Assembly: GCA_964551995.1 (NCBI GenBank)
Contig: CAZKFD010000011.1
Location: 319,276-383,275 of the forward strand
Length of the DNA: 64,000 bases
Reading direction: 5' to 3'
Source: DATKJS01 sp964551995
GTDB lineage: Bacteria; Acidobacteriota; Aminicenantia; Aminicenantales; Saccharicenantaceae
Part shown: positions 35,251 to 42,586 of the stretch, piece by piece
Position numbering within the stretch: the first letter of the stretch is position 1
How the letters are laid out: every line of letters starts with the position of its first letter
Notes under the pieces: model-generated
What the model was told of the DNA's origin: nothing
Databases searched by the model: none
What the model saw: the letters and a program-made list of their open reading frames with translations, nothing else
Made by a program: the position numbers and the translations under genes

Positions 35251-36321
35251 TCAGACTCCCGCTTCATTCCGCGCCTCCAGGAGGTAATATCGATGCCGAA
35301 AATAGAGGGCGACATTGACGAGCCCGATCATGACCGGGACTTCGACGAGCGGCCCGACGACTGCCGCGAAGGCTTCTCCGGAGGTGATCCCGAACACGGC
35401 TACGGCCACAGCAATGGCCAGCTCGAAATTGTTGCTCGCGGCCGTGAAGGAGAGTGTCGCTCCCTTCGCGTAATCCGCGCCGACTTTGCGGCTAAGGAAG
35501 AAAGAGATAAGGAACATGATCACGAAATAGATAACCAGCGGGACGGCGATGCGGAGGACGTCGAGCGGGATCTTGACGATGAATTCGCCCTTGAGCTAGA
35601 ACATCACGACGATCGTGAAGAGGAGGGCGATCAGGGTTATAGGGCTGATCCTAGGGATGAACTTCTCCTCATACCAGGCTTTTCCCTTGGCCTTCAACAT
35701 GGTAAAGCGGGTGATAAGACCGGCAAGGAAGGGAATGCCCAGGTAGATGAAGACGCTCTTCGCGATCTGGCCGATGGTGACATGGACCGCTATCCCCTTG
35801 AGCCCAATCCACGTCGGGAGGATCGTGATGAACACATAGGCGTAGACCGAGAAAAACAGAACCTGGAAGATCGAGTTGAAAGCGACTAGCCCCGCTGCGT
35901 ACTCCGTGTCCCCTCGGGCCAATGCATTCCATACGATGACCATCGCAATACAACGGGCCAGGCCGATCAGGATCAAGCCGTACATGTAGTGCGGATAACC
36001 CCGAAGAAAGACTACGGCGAGAGCGAACATGAGAACGGGGCCAATGATCCAGTTCTGGACAAGCGATAAGGCGAGGACTTGGATGTTTCGGAAGACGTCA
36101 CCGAGCTCCTCGTATTTCACCTTTGCCAGAGGCGGATACATCATAAGGATGAGGCCGATGGCGATGGGGATGTTGGTCGTCCCGCACTGAAATCTGTTCA
36201 CGAAGCAGACTATAGTTGGGACGAAGTACCCCAACCCTACGCCTCCGGCCATGGTAAGAAGGATCCATAACGTCAGATAGCGGTCGAGGAATGACAACCG
36301 TTTTGCTTCCGGCTGCGGCAT
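35251..36321 (-). pseudogene. acr3: ACR3-type arsenite efflux gene with internal amber stop
   Basis: The frame covers 356 codons, full ACR3 length, with about ten membrane segments, the functional Cys in LIGLARCIAMVIVWN and the NNFELAIAVAVAVFG helix. Codon 242 (35596-35598) is TAG, between VVMF and LKGEF; relatives have a sense codon there. Both sides remain in the same frame with no other lesion. Either the gene is freshly inactivated, or the stop is a sequence error or is suppressed. Nothing suggests recoding. It lies between arsR and arsC in the same transcript. Confidence 0.85.
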
Positions 36322-36365
36322 TTATGGGCTCCTTCTGAATTCAGCACCCGAACTTGGATCCTGAC

Positions 36366-36728
36366 TCAGGCAACTTCCTTCCCGCATGTCTTGCGTATGT
36401 TCTTTTGGAGGCACACCTTGAGCCTCTCAAGATCGCGAATGACGGCTTTGGACTCCGCGATATCTTTACTCGAGTACTGGCGGAGAAATGGCGCCAAGGT
36501 CCTCTTCACGTTCCCTGGGATGGAATAGATGATCCACCGGCCCTCTCTCCTGGTCTCGACAAGGTCGGCGTCCCTGAGGGGCTTAAGTTGGTGGGAGACT
36601 CGGGATTGTGACATGTCGAGGATAAAGATCAATTCGCATACGCATAGGTCCCGTTCCATGAGAAGCAAGAAAGCGCGTAAACGGGTGGGGTCTGAAAGCG
36701 CCCTGAAAATCCTGCCGATTTCTTTCAT
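36366..36728 (-). CDS. arsR: ArsR family transcriptional repressor
   Basis: A protein of 120 residues. The winged helix-turn-helix has ALSDPTRLRAFLLL, the metal-site pair Cys-Val-Cys in ERDLCVCELIFIL, and the recognition helix SQSRVSHQLKPLRDADLV. Arsenite binding to the Cys pair releases DNA in known members. ATG 36728 lies 5 bases from a perfect inverted repeat that is the probable operator. It is the first gene of the ars unit. Confidence 0.92.
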   Translation of the reverse strand: MKEIGRIFRALSDPTRLRAFLLLMERDLCVCELIFILDMSQSRVSHQLKPLRDADLVETRREGRWIIYSIPGNVKRTLAPFLRQYSSKDIAESKAVIRDLERLKVCLQKNIRKTCGKEVA

Positions 36729-36732
36729 GCCG

Positions 36733-36756
36733 TGATAATATATGAAGATATTATCA
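36733..36756. promoter_or_regulatory. Operator of the ars operon (9-6-9 inverted repeat)
   Basis: TGATAATAT and ATATTATCA flank a 6-base spacer in an AT-rich block immediately upstream of arsR; further ATATAT half-sites follow up to 36773. ArsR-family proteins bind such AT-rich dyads over the promoter. Confidence 0.7.
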
Positions 36757-36844
36757 TATATAGCATATATTATGTCAAGAGATTTTATTGAACGGTTGGC
36801 CAGGCCGCTTGTCCCCCGGTTTTCCGTCCGCACCGATGCGCGGA

Positions 36845-36891
36845 TGGGACTGCAGATCCAAAGGTCGCCAGTTTGACTCTGGCCAGGCACG
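36845..36891 (+). other. tRNA-like 3' half (tRNA-Cys-like anticodon loop)
   Basis: The segment has an anticodon-loop-like CTGCAGA (36850-36856, GCA in anticodon position), a 5-base variable region, and a T-arm with stem GCCAG/CTGGC and loop TTTGACT. It then has 7 bases plus a discriminator. The spacing is exactly that of a class I tRNA, but the 5' acceptor strand (GTGCCTG expected) and D-arm are absent and the anticodon stem has a mismatch. It may be a relic or an integration-site fragment. Confidence 0.35.
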
Positions 36892-37132
36892 TGCTGTTTG
36901 CCCAGCCCAAGATAGGAGCAGACGGGCAAGGTAGACCCCTCCCCCCGTCGATGTCACGAAGAGTACGAATAGCGGTCGGATCGGCGAAGGGAGAGGCCTG
37001 GCGTTTCCTGTGTTCTTGACACCCGGTCTCGTTCCGGATAGCATCTTTCTTCCCGTGAAGGACGGGTTAAATCCCGGGCCGGAAGCTCGGGGCTTTAATT
37101 TTCACGGGAAAAGGAGATTCCTCTCTAAAACA

Positions 37133-38206
37133 ATGAACACCTATACTCTGACTTCACAATTAAAAAAACACGCCTTGTCTCATGGTGTTGATGTCATCGG
37201 CATTACTTCAACTGAGCCTTTTATTAAGAAAAAGGAGGATGCCGAGATAATCATCGATCCGAAAAAATTGCTTGCTGACGCTCAATCGGTCATCGTTACT
37301 GGCTTTTATATGAACGAACGAGTCGATGCACCATCCATTGATAAAGATAATCCAAGAGGGAGATTCACTTATGGCTATAGCATAAGAGCATTCACACCCA
37401 TGGAGAATTATTATATCGGGATGATCAAGGAGTTTCTGGAACGGCGGGGCTATAAAGTCGTATCAAATCCTGATTACTGGATTCCAGATAAAATAGCCGC
37501 GGCCAGAGCCGGTATCGGAAAATATGGAAAGAATTCGGTTATTATTACCAAGGAATTTGGCTCCTATGTGATGTTTGTGACGTTGGTAACGAACGCGCCA
37601 TTAGACTATGAAGAACATGATCCCGAGACAACGGCTTGCGGTCAATGTGAGCTCTGTATAACATCCTGCCCAACAGGGGCCATCTATAAGCCTTTTAAAG
37701 TCCGCCGGGAAACGTGCATTACGGCCTGGCTATGGGGCACATTCATCCCTATTCATCTGAGAGAAAAGCAGGAAAACCGTATCTTCGGGTGTGGCGAATG
37801 TGTCAAGGTGTGCCCCAGGAACAAAAAGCTTACAATAAGAAATGAATACCCCGTGAAGATCGATGATGTCAGCTCAGCGCCTGAACTCCTCCCGTTACTA
37901 ACTGGGGACGAAGAATACTTCCGAAAAACAATGGCATCGTTCCCGATGTGTGCAGGTATGGAAGCCATTCGGGGGAACGCGATCATTGCTTTGGGAAATA
38001 TCGGTACAGACAAGGCGGTCGACTCTCTGTGTGCAACACTCAAATATGCGACGCCACAGATTAGGGCTTATTCTGCCTGGACGCTGGGCAAAATTGGGGG
38101 TATGAAAGCTAAAATGGCGCTTGATAGCGCTTTTGAATGTGAAGAAGATCAAGGAATTAAAAGAGAGATGCTGTCTGCTTTGAATAATTGGAATGCTGTG
38201 GCATAA
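37133..38206 (+). CDS. QueG-like iron-sulfur protein with HEAT-like C-terminus
   Basis: A protein of 357 residues. The central part resembles epoxyqueuosine reductase: an N-terminal cobalamin-binding-like region (GVDVIGITSTEPF, SVIVTGFYM, GIGKYGKNSVIIT). Two 4Fe-4S motifs follow (CGQCELCITSCPTGA and CGECVKVCPRN). The C-terminus has HEAT-like repeats (AIIALGNIGTDKAVDSL; AYSAWTLGKIGG). Canonical QueG reduces epoxyqueuosine in tRNA; with no other queuosine genes here a divergent reductase is equally likely. The gene is clearly richer in A/T than the flanking core genes, suggesting transfer. AAGGAG is 18 bases upstream, so the start is less certain. Confidence 0.72.
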   Translation: MNTYTLTSQLKKHALSHGVDVIGITSTEPFIKKKEDAEIIIDPKKLLADAQSVIVTGFYMNERVDAPSIDKDNPRGRFTYGYSIRAFTPMENYYIGMIKEFLERRGYKVVSNPDYWIPDKIAAARAGIGKYGKNSVIITKEFGSYVMFVTLVTNAPLDYEEHDPETTACGQCELCITSCPTGAIYKPFKVRRETCITAWLWGTFIPIHLREKQENRIFGCGECVKVCPRNKKLTIRNEYPVKIDDVSSAPELLPLLTGDEEYFRKTMASFPMCAGMEAIRGNAIIALGNIGTDKAVDSLCATLKYATPQIRAYSAWTLGKIGGMKAKMALDSAFECEEDQGIKREMLSALNNWNAVA

Positions 38207-38308
38207 ATAAATAGTTAAAAGAGTAGAACGATTGAATCAAAATTCTGAGGAGAGCAAAGAGAACGAATGGCGGCCCGCTCTTCGCCTGCCGCGGCCCCCG
38301 CTCATCAG

Positions 38309-38432
38309 AATGTCCACTTCTTGCACCTGGCCGGGGGTGGATTATGCTCTCTTTGTAGCGGGAGGGGTTGATTACACGCGTGAAGGCGGCCGTTCCATGC
38401 CGATCGAAAAAAGGAATTTCGCATCCATAAGG
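38309..38432 (+). repeat. Degenerate dispersed repeat, copy A
   Basis: The first part (38309-38384; TGTCCACTTCTTGC, GGATTATGCTCT, GGGAGGGGTTGAT blocks) matches copy B at 39829-39900. The second part (38362-38432) matches copy C at 33654. It is thus the longest copy and links the other two. It lies in the 485-base gap between the QueG-like gene and the toxin gene; no gene is seen in that gap. Confidence 0.65.
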
Positions 38433-38691
38433 TGGTCGAGGCGGGTAGTGTGCAGTGATGTTCGCATGTACATAGGAGGAAGGCCATCGTAAACTCTCTT
38501 CGGTTGCCAAATCGAATGAGATGAAGCGTTTTACGACAATGGCCCGAACTCATTATCAAGCCCTGCTGCAGAAAGCGCTCATCGGTTTCCTGGGGGAAGA
38601 TGACCGGCTCGACGACCTCCCGGACAGACCCAGATTCCCCTTCGAAGCGCCGGCCGTGCTCGGCCAGGAACCGCTCGAAGAAGTGCGCAAG

Positions 38692-39318
38692 CTAGATCGC
38701 GCTGAAGGCCATGACGCTCTCGATGAAAAAGCGTTTCGCGGCGGCCCACGAAAAATCCGCCAGCATTTCGGGGTCGGGCTCCTTGTCGGCGTCCTCGAAA
38801 TAGACAAGGCCCTTGAGGACATGATGCCGGTTGAAGCCGTCAGGGCCGTATTTTCTCTCGAAGTGACCGAAGAACGTTTTCAGATCGAGACCGAGAGTCT
38901 TGTGGATGAAGAAAAGGTCGACGAAGTCCCGCTTGGTTCCTCGCGAAGAAATCGCATCGATCTTCATGCAGCCGATGTCCACGAGCGAGGCGACGCGCCC
39001 GCCCAGGTAGCCCACGGCCTCTTCGAGCAACGGATAGTGATAATGGAACAGGCTGATCTTCGTGCCGTCAAGCCGCCCGACCAGGGTGCCCGCTTCCGAG
39101 TAATCGGCCACGAAGCGGCCCAGATTCCGCAGGGCGTTATGGAGAGGGAAGATCTCGAAGTCGGCGGGAGAGAAGAAATCGAAGTCCTGTGACCGTCGGT
39201 GACCGATGTGGAGTGCGCAGCCCGAGCCTCCGGCGAGATAGAACGACCTCATGAAATACTGCCGGGAAAGAACCTTGAAGGTCGTTGCGGCGGCGGGGCT
39301 TAATACGGTCTCGAACAT
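38692..39318 (-). CDS. AbiEii/AbiGii-type nucleotidyltransferase toxin
   Basis: A protein of 208 residues. The nucleotidyltransferase signature is FYLAGGSGCALHIGHRRSQDFDFF (GG...ALHxGHR.S.DFDFF), followed by the C-terminal ISSRGTKRDFVDLFFI typical of DUF1814. AbiEii-type enzymes add nucleotides to RNA targets and arrest growth. The gene starts 3 bases after the stop of its upstream partner, the layout of a toxin-antitoxin or phage-defence pair. Confidence 0.85.
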   Translation of the reverse strand: MFETVLSPAAATTFKVLSRQYFMRSFYLAGGSGCALHIGHRRSQDFDFFSPADFEIFPLHNALRNLGRFVADYSEAGTLVGRLDGTKISLFHYHYPLLEEAVGYLGGRVASLVDIGCMKIDAISSRGTKRDFVDLFFIHKTLGLDLKTFFGHFERKYGPDGFNRHHVLKGLVYFEDADKEPDPEMLADFSWAAAKRFFIESVMAFSAI

Positions 39319-39321
39319 GAA

Positions 39322-39558
39322 CTACGACTTTAGGATGAGCGACCAGTAATGGGAGCTCTTCCGGGAGATCCTCCGGCTCCCGGCCAGGACCTTTTTGATC
39401 TCACTTCGGGGGTATTTCGAGAAGAGCCAGCTCACGGCCTTATCATCTCCCAGTTCCAGGACCCGCTCGATGATATATTCTTTGTTTTGTTGAAGATCGA
39501 AATGGAGAGGGTCGACGTCCCAGAAAAAGGCCTGAACGCCGTTTTCTTCCTTATCCAT
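39322..39558 (-). CDS. DUF6922-like antitoxin partner of AbiEii
   Basis: A protein of 78 residues: FFWDVDPLHFDLQQNKEYIIERVLELGDDKAV, then WLFSKYPRSEIKKVLAGSRRISRKSSHYW. The FWD.D...LD...YIIERVLE pattern matches the small proteins that precede AbiEii-like toxins. It probably restrains the toxin; that is inferred from gene order. It is the first gene of the pair. Confidence 0.75.
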   Translation of the reverse strand: MDKEENGVQAFFWDVDPLHFDLQQNKEYIIERVLELGDDKAVSWLFSKYPRSEIKKVLAGSRRISRKSSHYWSLILKS

Positions 39559-39598
39559 CGTTATTACTATATCACACTCGGGAGACGGGCGGAACTGA

Positions 39599-39835
39599 CC
39601 TCAACGACTTGTACCCTCCATTCTCCTCGGCCGCCGCAAGGGCCGCCGGCTCGAAGACATGCGCGTGTGGCGGCCCCTGGAGTACGAACATCACCCCAGG
39701 CCATTGGGAGACCTTGAGTTCATCGCCCGGGTTGTCTCCCACATTCTCGACAGAGGCGAGGTTATGGTCCGCACCTACGGGCTCAACGCCAATGCCCACC
39801 GGGGCAAGCTCAGGAAAGCGAGCCGTAGGATGTCC
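39599..39835 (+). pseudogene. Relic of an IS91-like (Y2) transposase C-terminus
   Basis: The frame reads PLGDLEFIARVVSHILDR, then GEVMVRTYGLNANAHRGKLRK. This corresponds to the C-terminal block of IS91-type transposases (DPLxFLARVxxHIP...RYYGxYSNxxRGK). The frame has a stop at 39596 and lacks the catalytic N-terminal domain and the second tyrosine context. It runs straight into repeat copy B, so the repeat may derive from the element's end. Confidence 0.55.
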
Positions 39836-39905
39836 ACTTCTTGCCGCCAGCCCGGCGGGATTATGCTCTTTGTAAAGGGAGGGGTTGATCACGAGCGTGA
39901 CGTCG
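39829..39905 (+). repeat. Degenerate dispersed repeat, copy B
   Basis: It shares TGTCCACTTCTTGC, GGATTATGCTCT-TTTGTA and GGGAGGGGTTGATCAC blocks with copy A (38309-38384) in the same orientation. It starts where the transposase relic ends and reaches the end of the PilZ gene. Confidence 0.62.
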
Positions 39906-39915
39906 GCGCCGCGGA

Positions 39916-40302
39916 TCACTCGGGCTGCGTGACCACAGCCGTGACGCTAGAGGGGATTTCTCCGGCGCTGTAAAGGTGTCGGATGAGGGTGAGGATCGTC
40001 TGGGAGATGTGGTGGAGGAATTCCACGCCCATCTCATAGACTCCTTCATTGTCCCTCTTCCGTACCCACTTGACCTCCCCGTCGACCTGGATCCTTTGGC
40101 AGGTGCGGGCGAGCTCGATGATGATCCTGATCACGGTGCCCGGAGCGAAGTGCGTTTCCGTGAAGAGCCGCGTCCCGCTCAGGGAGAGATCATAAGTGTA
40201 GGCGTTGCTTCCGACGGCAGACGTCGTGCCGTTCCCGTTCCCGGCGGACTTGATCAAAACTGTGTTGCGTTCCTGGATCCGTTTGTCTTTCCGCATTTCC
40301 AT
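39916..40302 (-). CDS. PilZ domain protein
   Basis: A protein of 128 residues consisting of one PilZ domain: RKDKRIQERN (RxxxR) at the N-terminus and YDLSLSGTRLFTE (D/N-x-S-x-x-G) downstream, the two parts that clasp cyclic-di-GMP. The later strands (VDGEVKWVRKRDNEGVYEMGVEF) fit the domain. ATG 40302 follows GGGGAGAG. It probably reports c-di-GMP to an unseen partner. Confidence 0.85.
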   Translation of the reverse strand: MEMRKDKRIQERNTVLIKSAGNGNGTTSAVGSNAYTYDLSLSGTRLFTETHFAPGTVIRIIIELARTCQRIQVDGEVKWVRKRDNEGVYEMGVEFLHHISQTILTLIRHLYSAGEIPSSVTAVVTQPE

Positions 40303-40487
40303 AGTCGCTCTCCCCAAGGCTATGCTTACTGAGAAACCATTGTCCCAGTGGGGGTGACAGGCGTAAATCGCCTTTAGGGGTGATTCGGGCGATGAAATGA
40401 GCCGGGCCGGGCGGCCGCCTCGGCTTGGGCGCCGGCGGGCTTTTGAGAGGCGCGGAGACCGGCGATTCCCGGCGTCCGGCCTTCTTT

Positions 40488-41777
40488 TTACAGAACGACT
40501 TTCTTCTTCCCGAACTTGAGCTTCATCGTCAGGATCCTGTCGGTGGAGAAGATTCGGGCCGCCATGAAGACCATGACGCCGAAGAAGGCCGCCATGTAGA
40601 GGGTGCCGAGAATGACCGGCCGGTAATTTTCGAGCAGGATGTTCTGCGACGCCAGGAACGGATGGGAGAACGGGATGGCCCAGATGAAGATCTTCACGGG
40701 CAGAGAGAGGCTGTTGATGTCGGAGAAAAAGGACAGGAAATAGGGGATCAGCACGAGAAAGACAATGGGCATGATGAGAGCCTGGGCGCTGCGGAAGTCT
40801 TCCGCCAGGACGCCGAGGATCGTGGCCATGGCCAGGGCGCAGAGAATGGCCAGGAAGAGAGAGATCCCCAAGACAAGATATCCGTTGGTCGTTAGGGCGA
40901 GGCCGAGTTTCTGGATGACCCCGGACACGCCGCCGCCTGCCGCGGAGCCGAGGCCGGAGGTCATGCCTCCGAAATAAGACCTGAAACCGAACAGATAGAT
41001 GACGGCGGACAGGAGACCGACCAGCCCGGCCGCGAGCATTTTCGCCGTGACGATGGAGGTTCGGGGGATGGGGACCGTCAGCAGGGTTTCCAGGGTCTTG
41101 TTCTGCTTCTCCATGGCGATGGCGGAAATGACCATCTGGGAGGAGTAGATGATGATCATCATCAGGATGATCGGCACGAAGATCGACTGGGAGTAGACGA
41201 AGCCCGCAATGGCCGAGGACGATCCTTCGGCCATCCGCTCCTTGACGACGACGAATTCCCGGCTCCTGATGGGGTTCTTCAGGTTCTCCGGGTTGACGCC
41301 GGGGAGCTTTTGCTTGAGAAAATCATCCGACAGATAGCTGTTCATGGCCGTAACGATGGCCTTGAACGTCTCGGTCTTCCGGATCGCTCCCAGGGAGAAA
41401 CTCCTCAGGAAACTGTACATCTCGATCTCTTTGGGTTCAAACCGGGCCACGGACTCGCCGAAGCCTTCCGGGAGGACGAGGAGGAGGTTCGTTTCGTTCC
41501 GGCGGCAGGCCTCAACGGCGGCGTCCGTATTGGCGGCCCTGACCGCGTCGATCTTGAAATTCATGCTCTGGAGACGCGCCAGGATTCCCTTGGAGAGCGA
41601 GGACTGATCGAGGTCGAGGGTGGAGATGTTCTGGGGCGCCGCGGCCTTTTTCATCTCCGATTTCGCCAGCGAGCCCATGAAATAGAAAAGAGCCAGGGTC
41701 ATGACCAAAGACAGGATGAGCTGCTTGTTGATGAGCTCCCGGATTTCTTTGGCCAACAGGTTGGTAAATTTTTTCAT
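40488..41777 (-). CDS. ABC-2 type exporter permease (NatB-like)
   Basis: A protein of 429 residues. One N-terminal helix (about 18-36) is followed by a large extracytoplasmic region (about 40-195) and then five to six helices. EKQNKTLETLLTVPIPRTSIVTAKMLA is the conserved ABC-2 coupling segment. It pairs with the ATPase gene (ATGA overlap). The class exports Na+, drugs or peptides; the substrate is unknown. Confidence 0.85.
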   Translation of the reverse strand: MKKFTNLLAKEIRELINKQLILSLVMTLALFYFMGSLAKSEMKKAAAPQNISTLDLDQSSLSKGILARLQSMNFKIDAVRAANTDAAVEACRRNETNLLLVLPEGFGESVARFEPKEIEMYSFLRSFSLGAIRKTETFKAIVTAMNSYLSDDFLKQKLPGVNPENLKNPIRSREFVVVKERMAEGSSSAIAGFVYSQSIFVPIILMMIIIYSSQMVISAIAMEKQNKTLETLLTVPIPRTSIVTAKMLAAGLVGLLSAVIYLFGFRSYFGGMTSGLGSAAGGGVSGVIQKLGLALTTNGYLVLGISLFLAILCALAMATILGVLAEDFRSAQALIMPIVFLVLIPYFLSFFSDINSLSLPVKIFIWAIPFSHPFLASQNILLENYRPVILGTLYMAAFFGVMVFMAARIFSTDRILTMKLKFGKKKVVL

Positions 41778-42496
41778 CGGACGGCGCTCCTGAAGACGAC
41801 CTCGAGGTTGGCCGCCTGGTATTTGTCTTTGAGTTCCCGGGACGTCCCCGCGTCGAGGATCCGCCCTTCGTCGATCATGGCCACGCGGTCGGAGAGGAAT
41901 TCGATCTCGAGCATGTTGTGAGACGAAAGAAGCACCGAGATCCCTTCCTTGGCGTATCTCTTGATGATCTCCCGGACCTCGAGCGAGTTGATGACGTCGA
42001 GGCCGGAAGTCGGCTCGTCGAGGATGGCCAATTTCGGCTTCGTCATCAGGGCGCGGGCCAGGAGGAGCTTGCGGACCATGCCCTTGCTGTAGGTGCCGAC
42101 CTTGTCGTTGAGCGCCGGGCCGAGGTCGGCGATGCCTGTCGCCCTATTGACGAATTCATCGACCCGGGCCTCGTTCTCGGCGTAAAAATGGGCCATGAAT
42201 TTGAGATAGTCCGTGCCCTTCAAGTTCCGGTAAGCACCAGCCTCTTCAGGAAGATAGCTAATCTTCTCCCGGACCTTCTCCGGCTCCTTTTTCAGGTCGT
42301 AGCCGAGAAACGTCACCTTTCCGCCGGAGAGCGAGAGGAGCGTCGCAATGATCCTCAGTGTCGTCGTCTTCCCCGCCCCGTTCGGGCCGATGAGGGCGAA
42401 GACCTCGCCCTCCTGGACCTCGAAATCGATCCCCTTTAGGGCTTCCTTCGTTCCGTAGGACTTCCTGAGCCCTTCGACCTTCAAAACCATCGTCAT
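41774..42496 (-). CDS. ABC transporter ATP-binding protein (NatA-like)
   Basis: A protein of 240 residues with Walker A LIGPNGAGKTTTLR, Q-loop YLPEEAGAY, signature TYSKGMVRKLLLARAL (degenerate LSGGQ), Walker B LAILDEPTSGLD and H-loop LLSSHNMLE. AAGGAGG 6 bases before ATG 42496 decides the start. It forms an exporter with the downstream ABC-2 permease. Confidence 0.9.
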   Translation of the reverse strand: MTMVLKVEGLRKSYGTKEALKGIDFEVQEGEVFALIGPNGAGKTTTLRIIATLLSLSGGKVTFLGYDLKKEPEKVREKISYLPEEAGAYRNLKGTDYLKFMAHFYAENEARVDEFVNRATGIADLGPALNDKVGTYSKGMVRKLLLARALMTKPKLAILDEPTSGLDVINSLEVREIIKRYAKEGISVLLSSHNMLEIEFLSDRVAMIDEGRILDAGTSRELKDKYQAANLEVVFRSAVR

Positions 42497-42586
42497 TCCG
42501 GCCTCCTTGTTGACCCCCTTTATAGCACGAATAGTGATAAGGGACAACTGGAATAAACCCGGACCCGCCGCGGCGCGGGGCGCTGG

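Noticed and set aside
35596..35598. TAG in ACR3 as a pyrrolysine or other recoded codon
   Set aside because: ACR3 has no known recoded position, and no pyl genes or recoding structure are visible; mutation or sequence error is simpler.
36800..36891. A complete functional tRNA-Cys gene
   Set aside because: The 5' acceptor strand and D-arm are missing and the anticodon stem has a mismatch.
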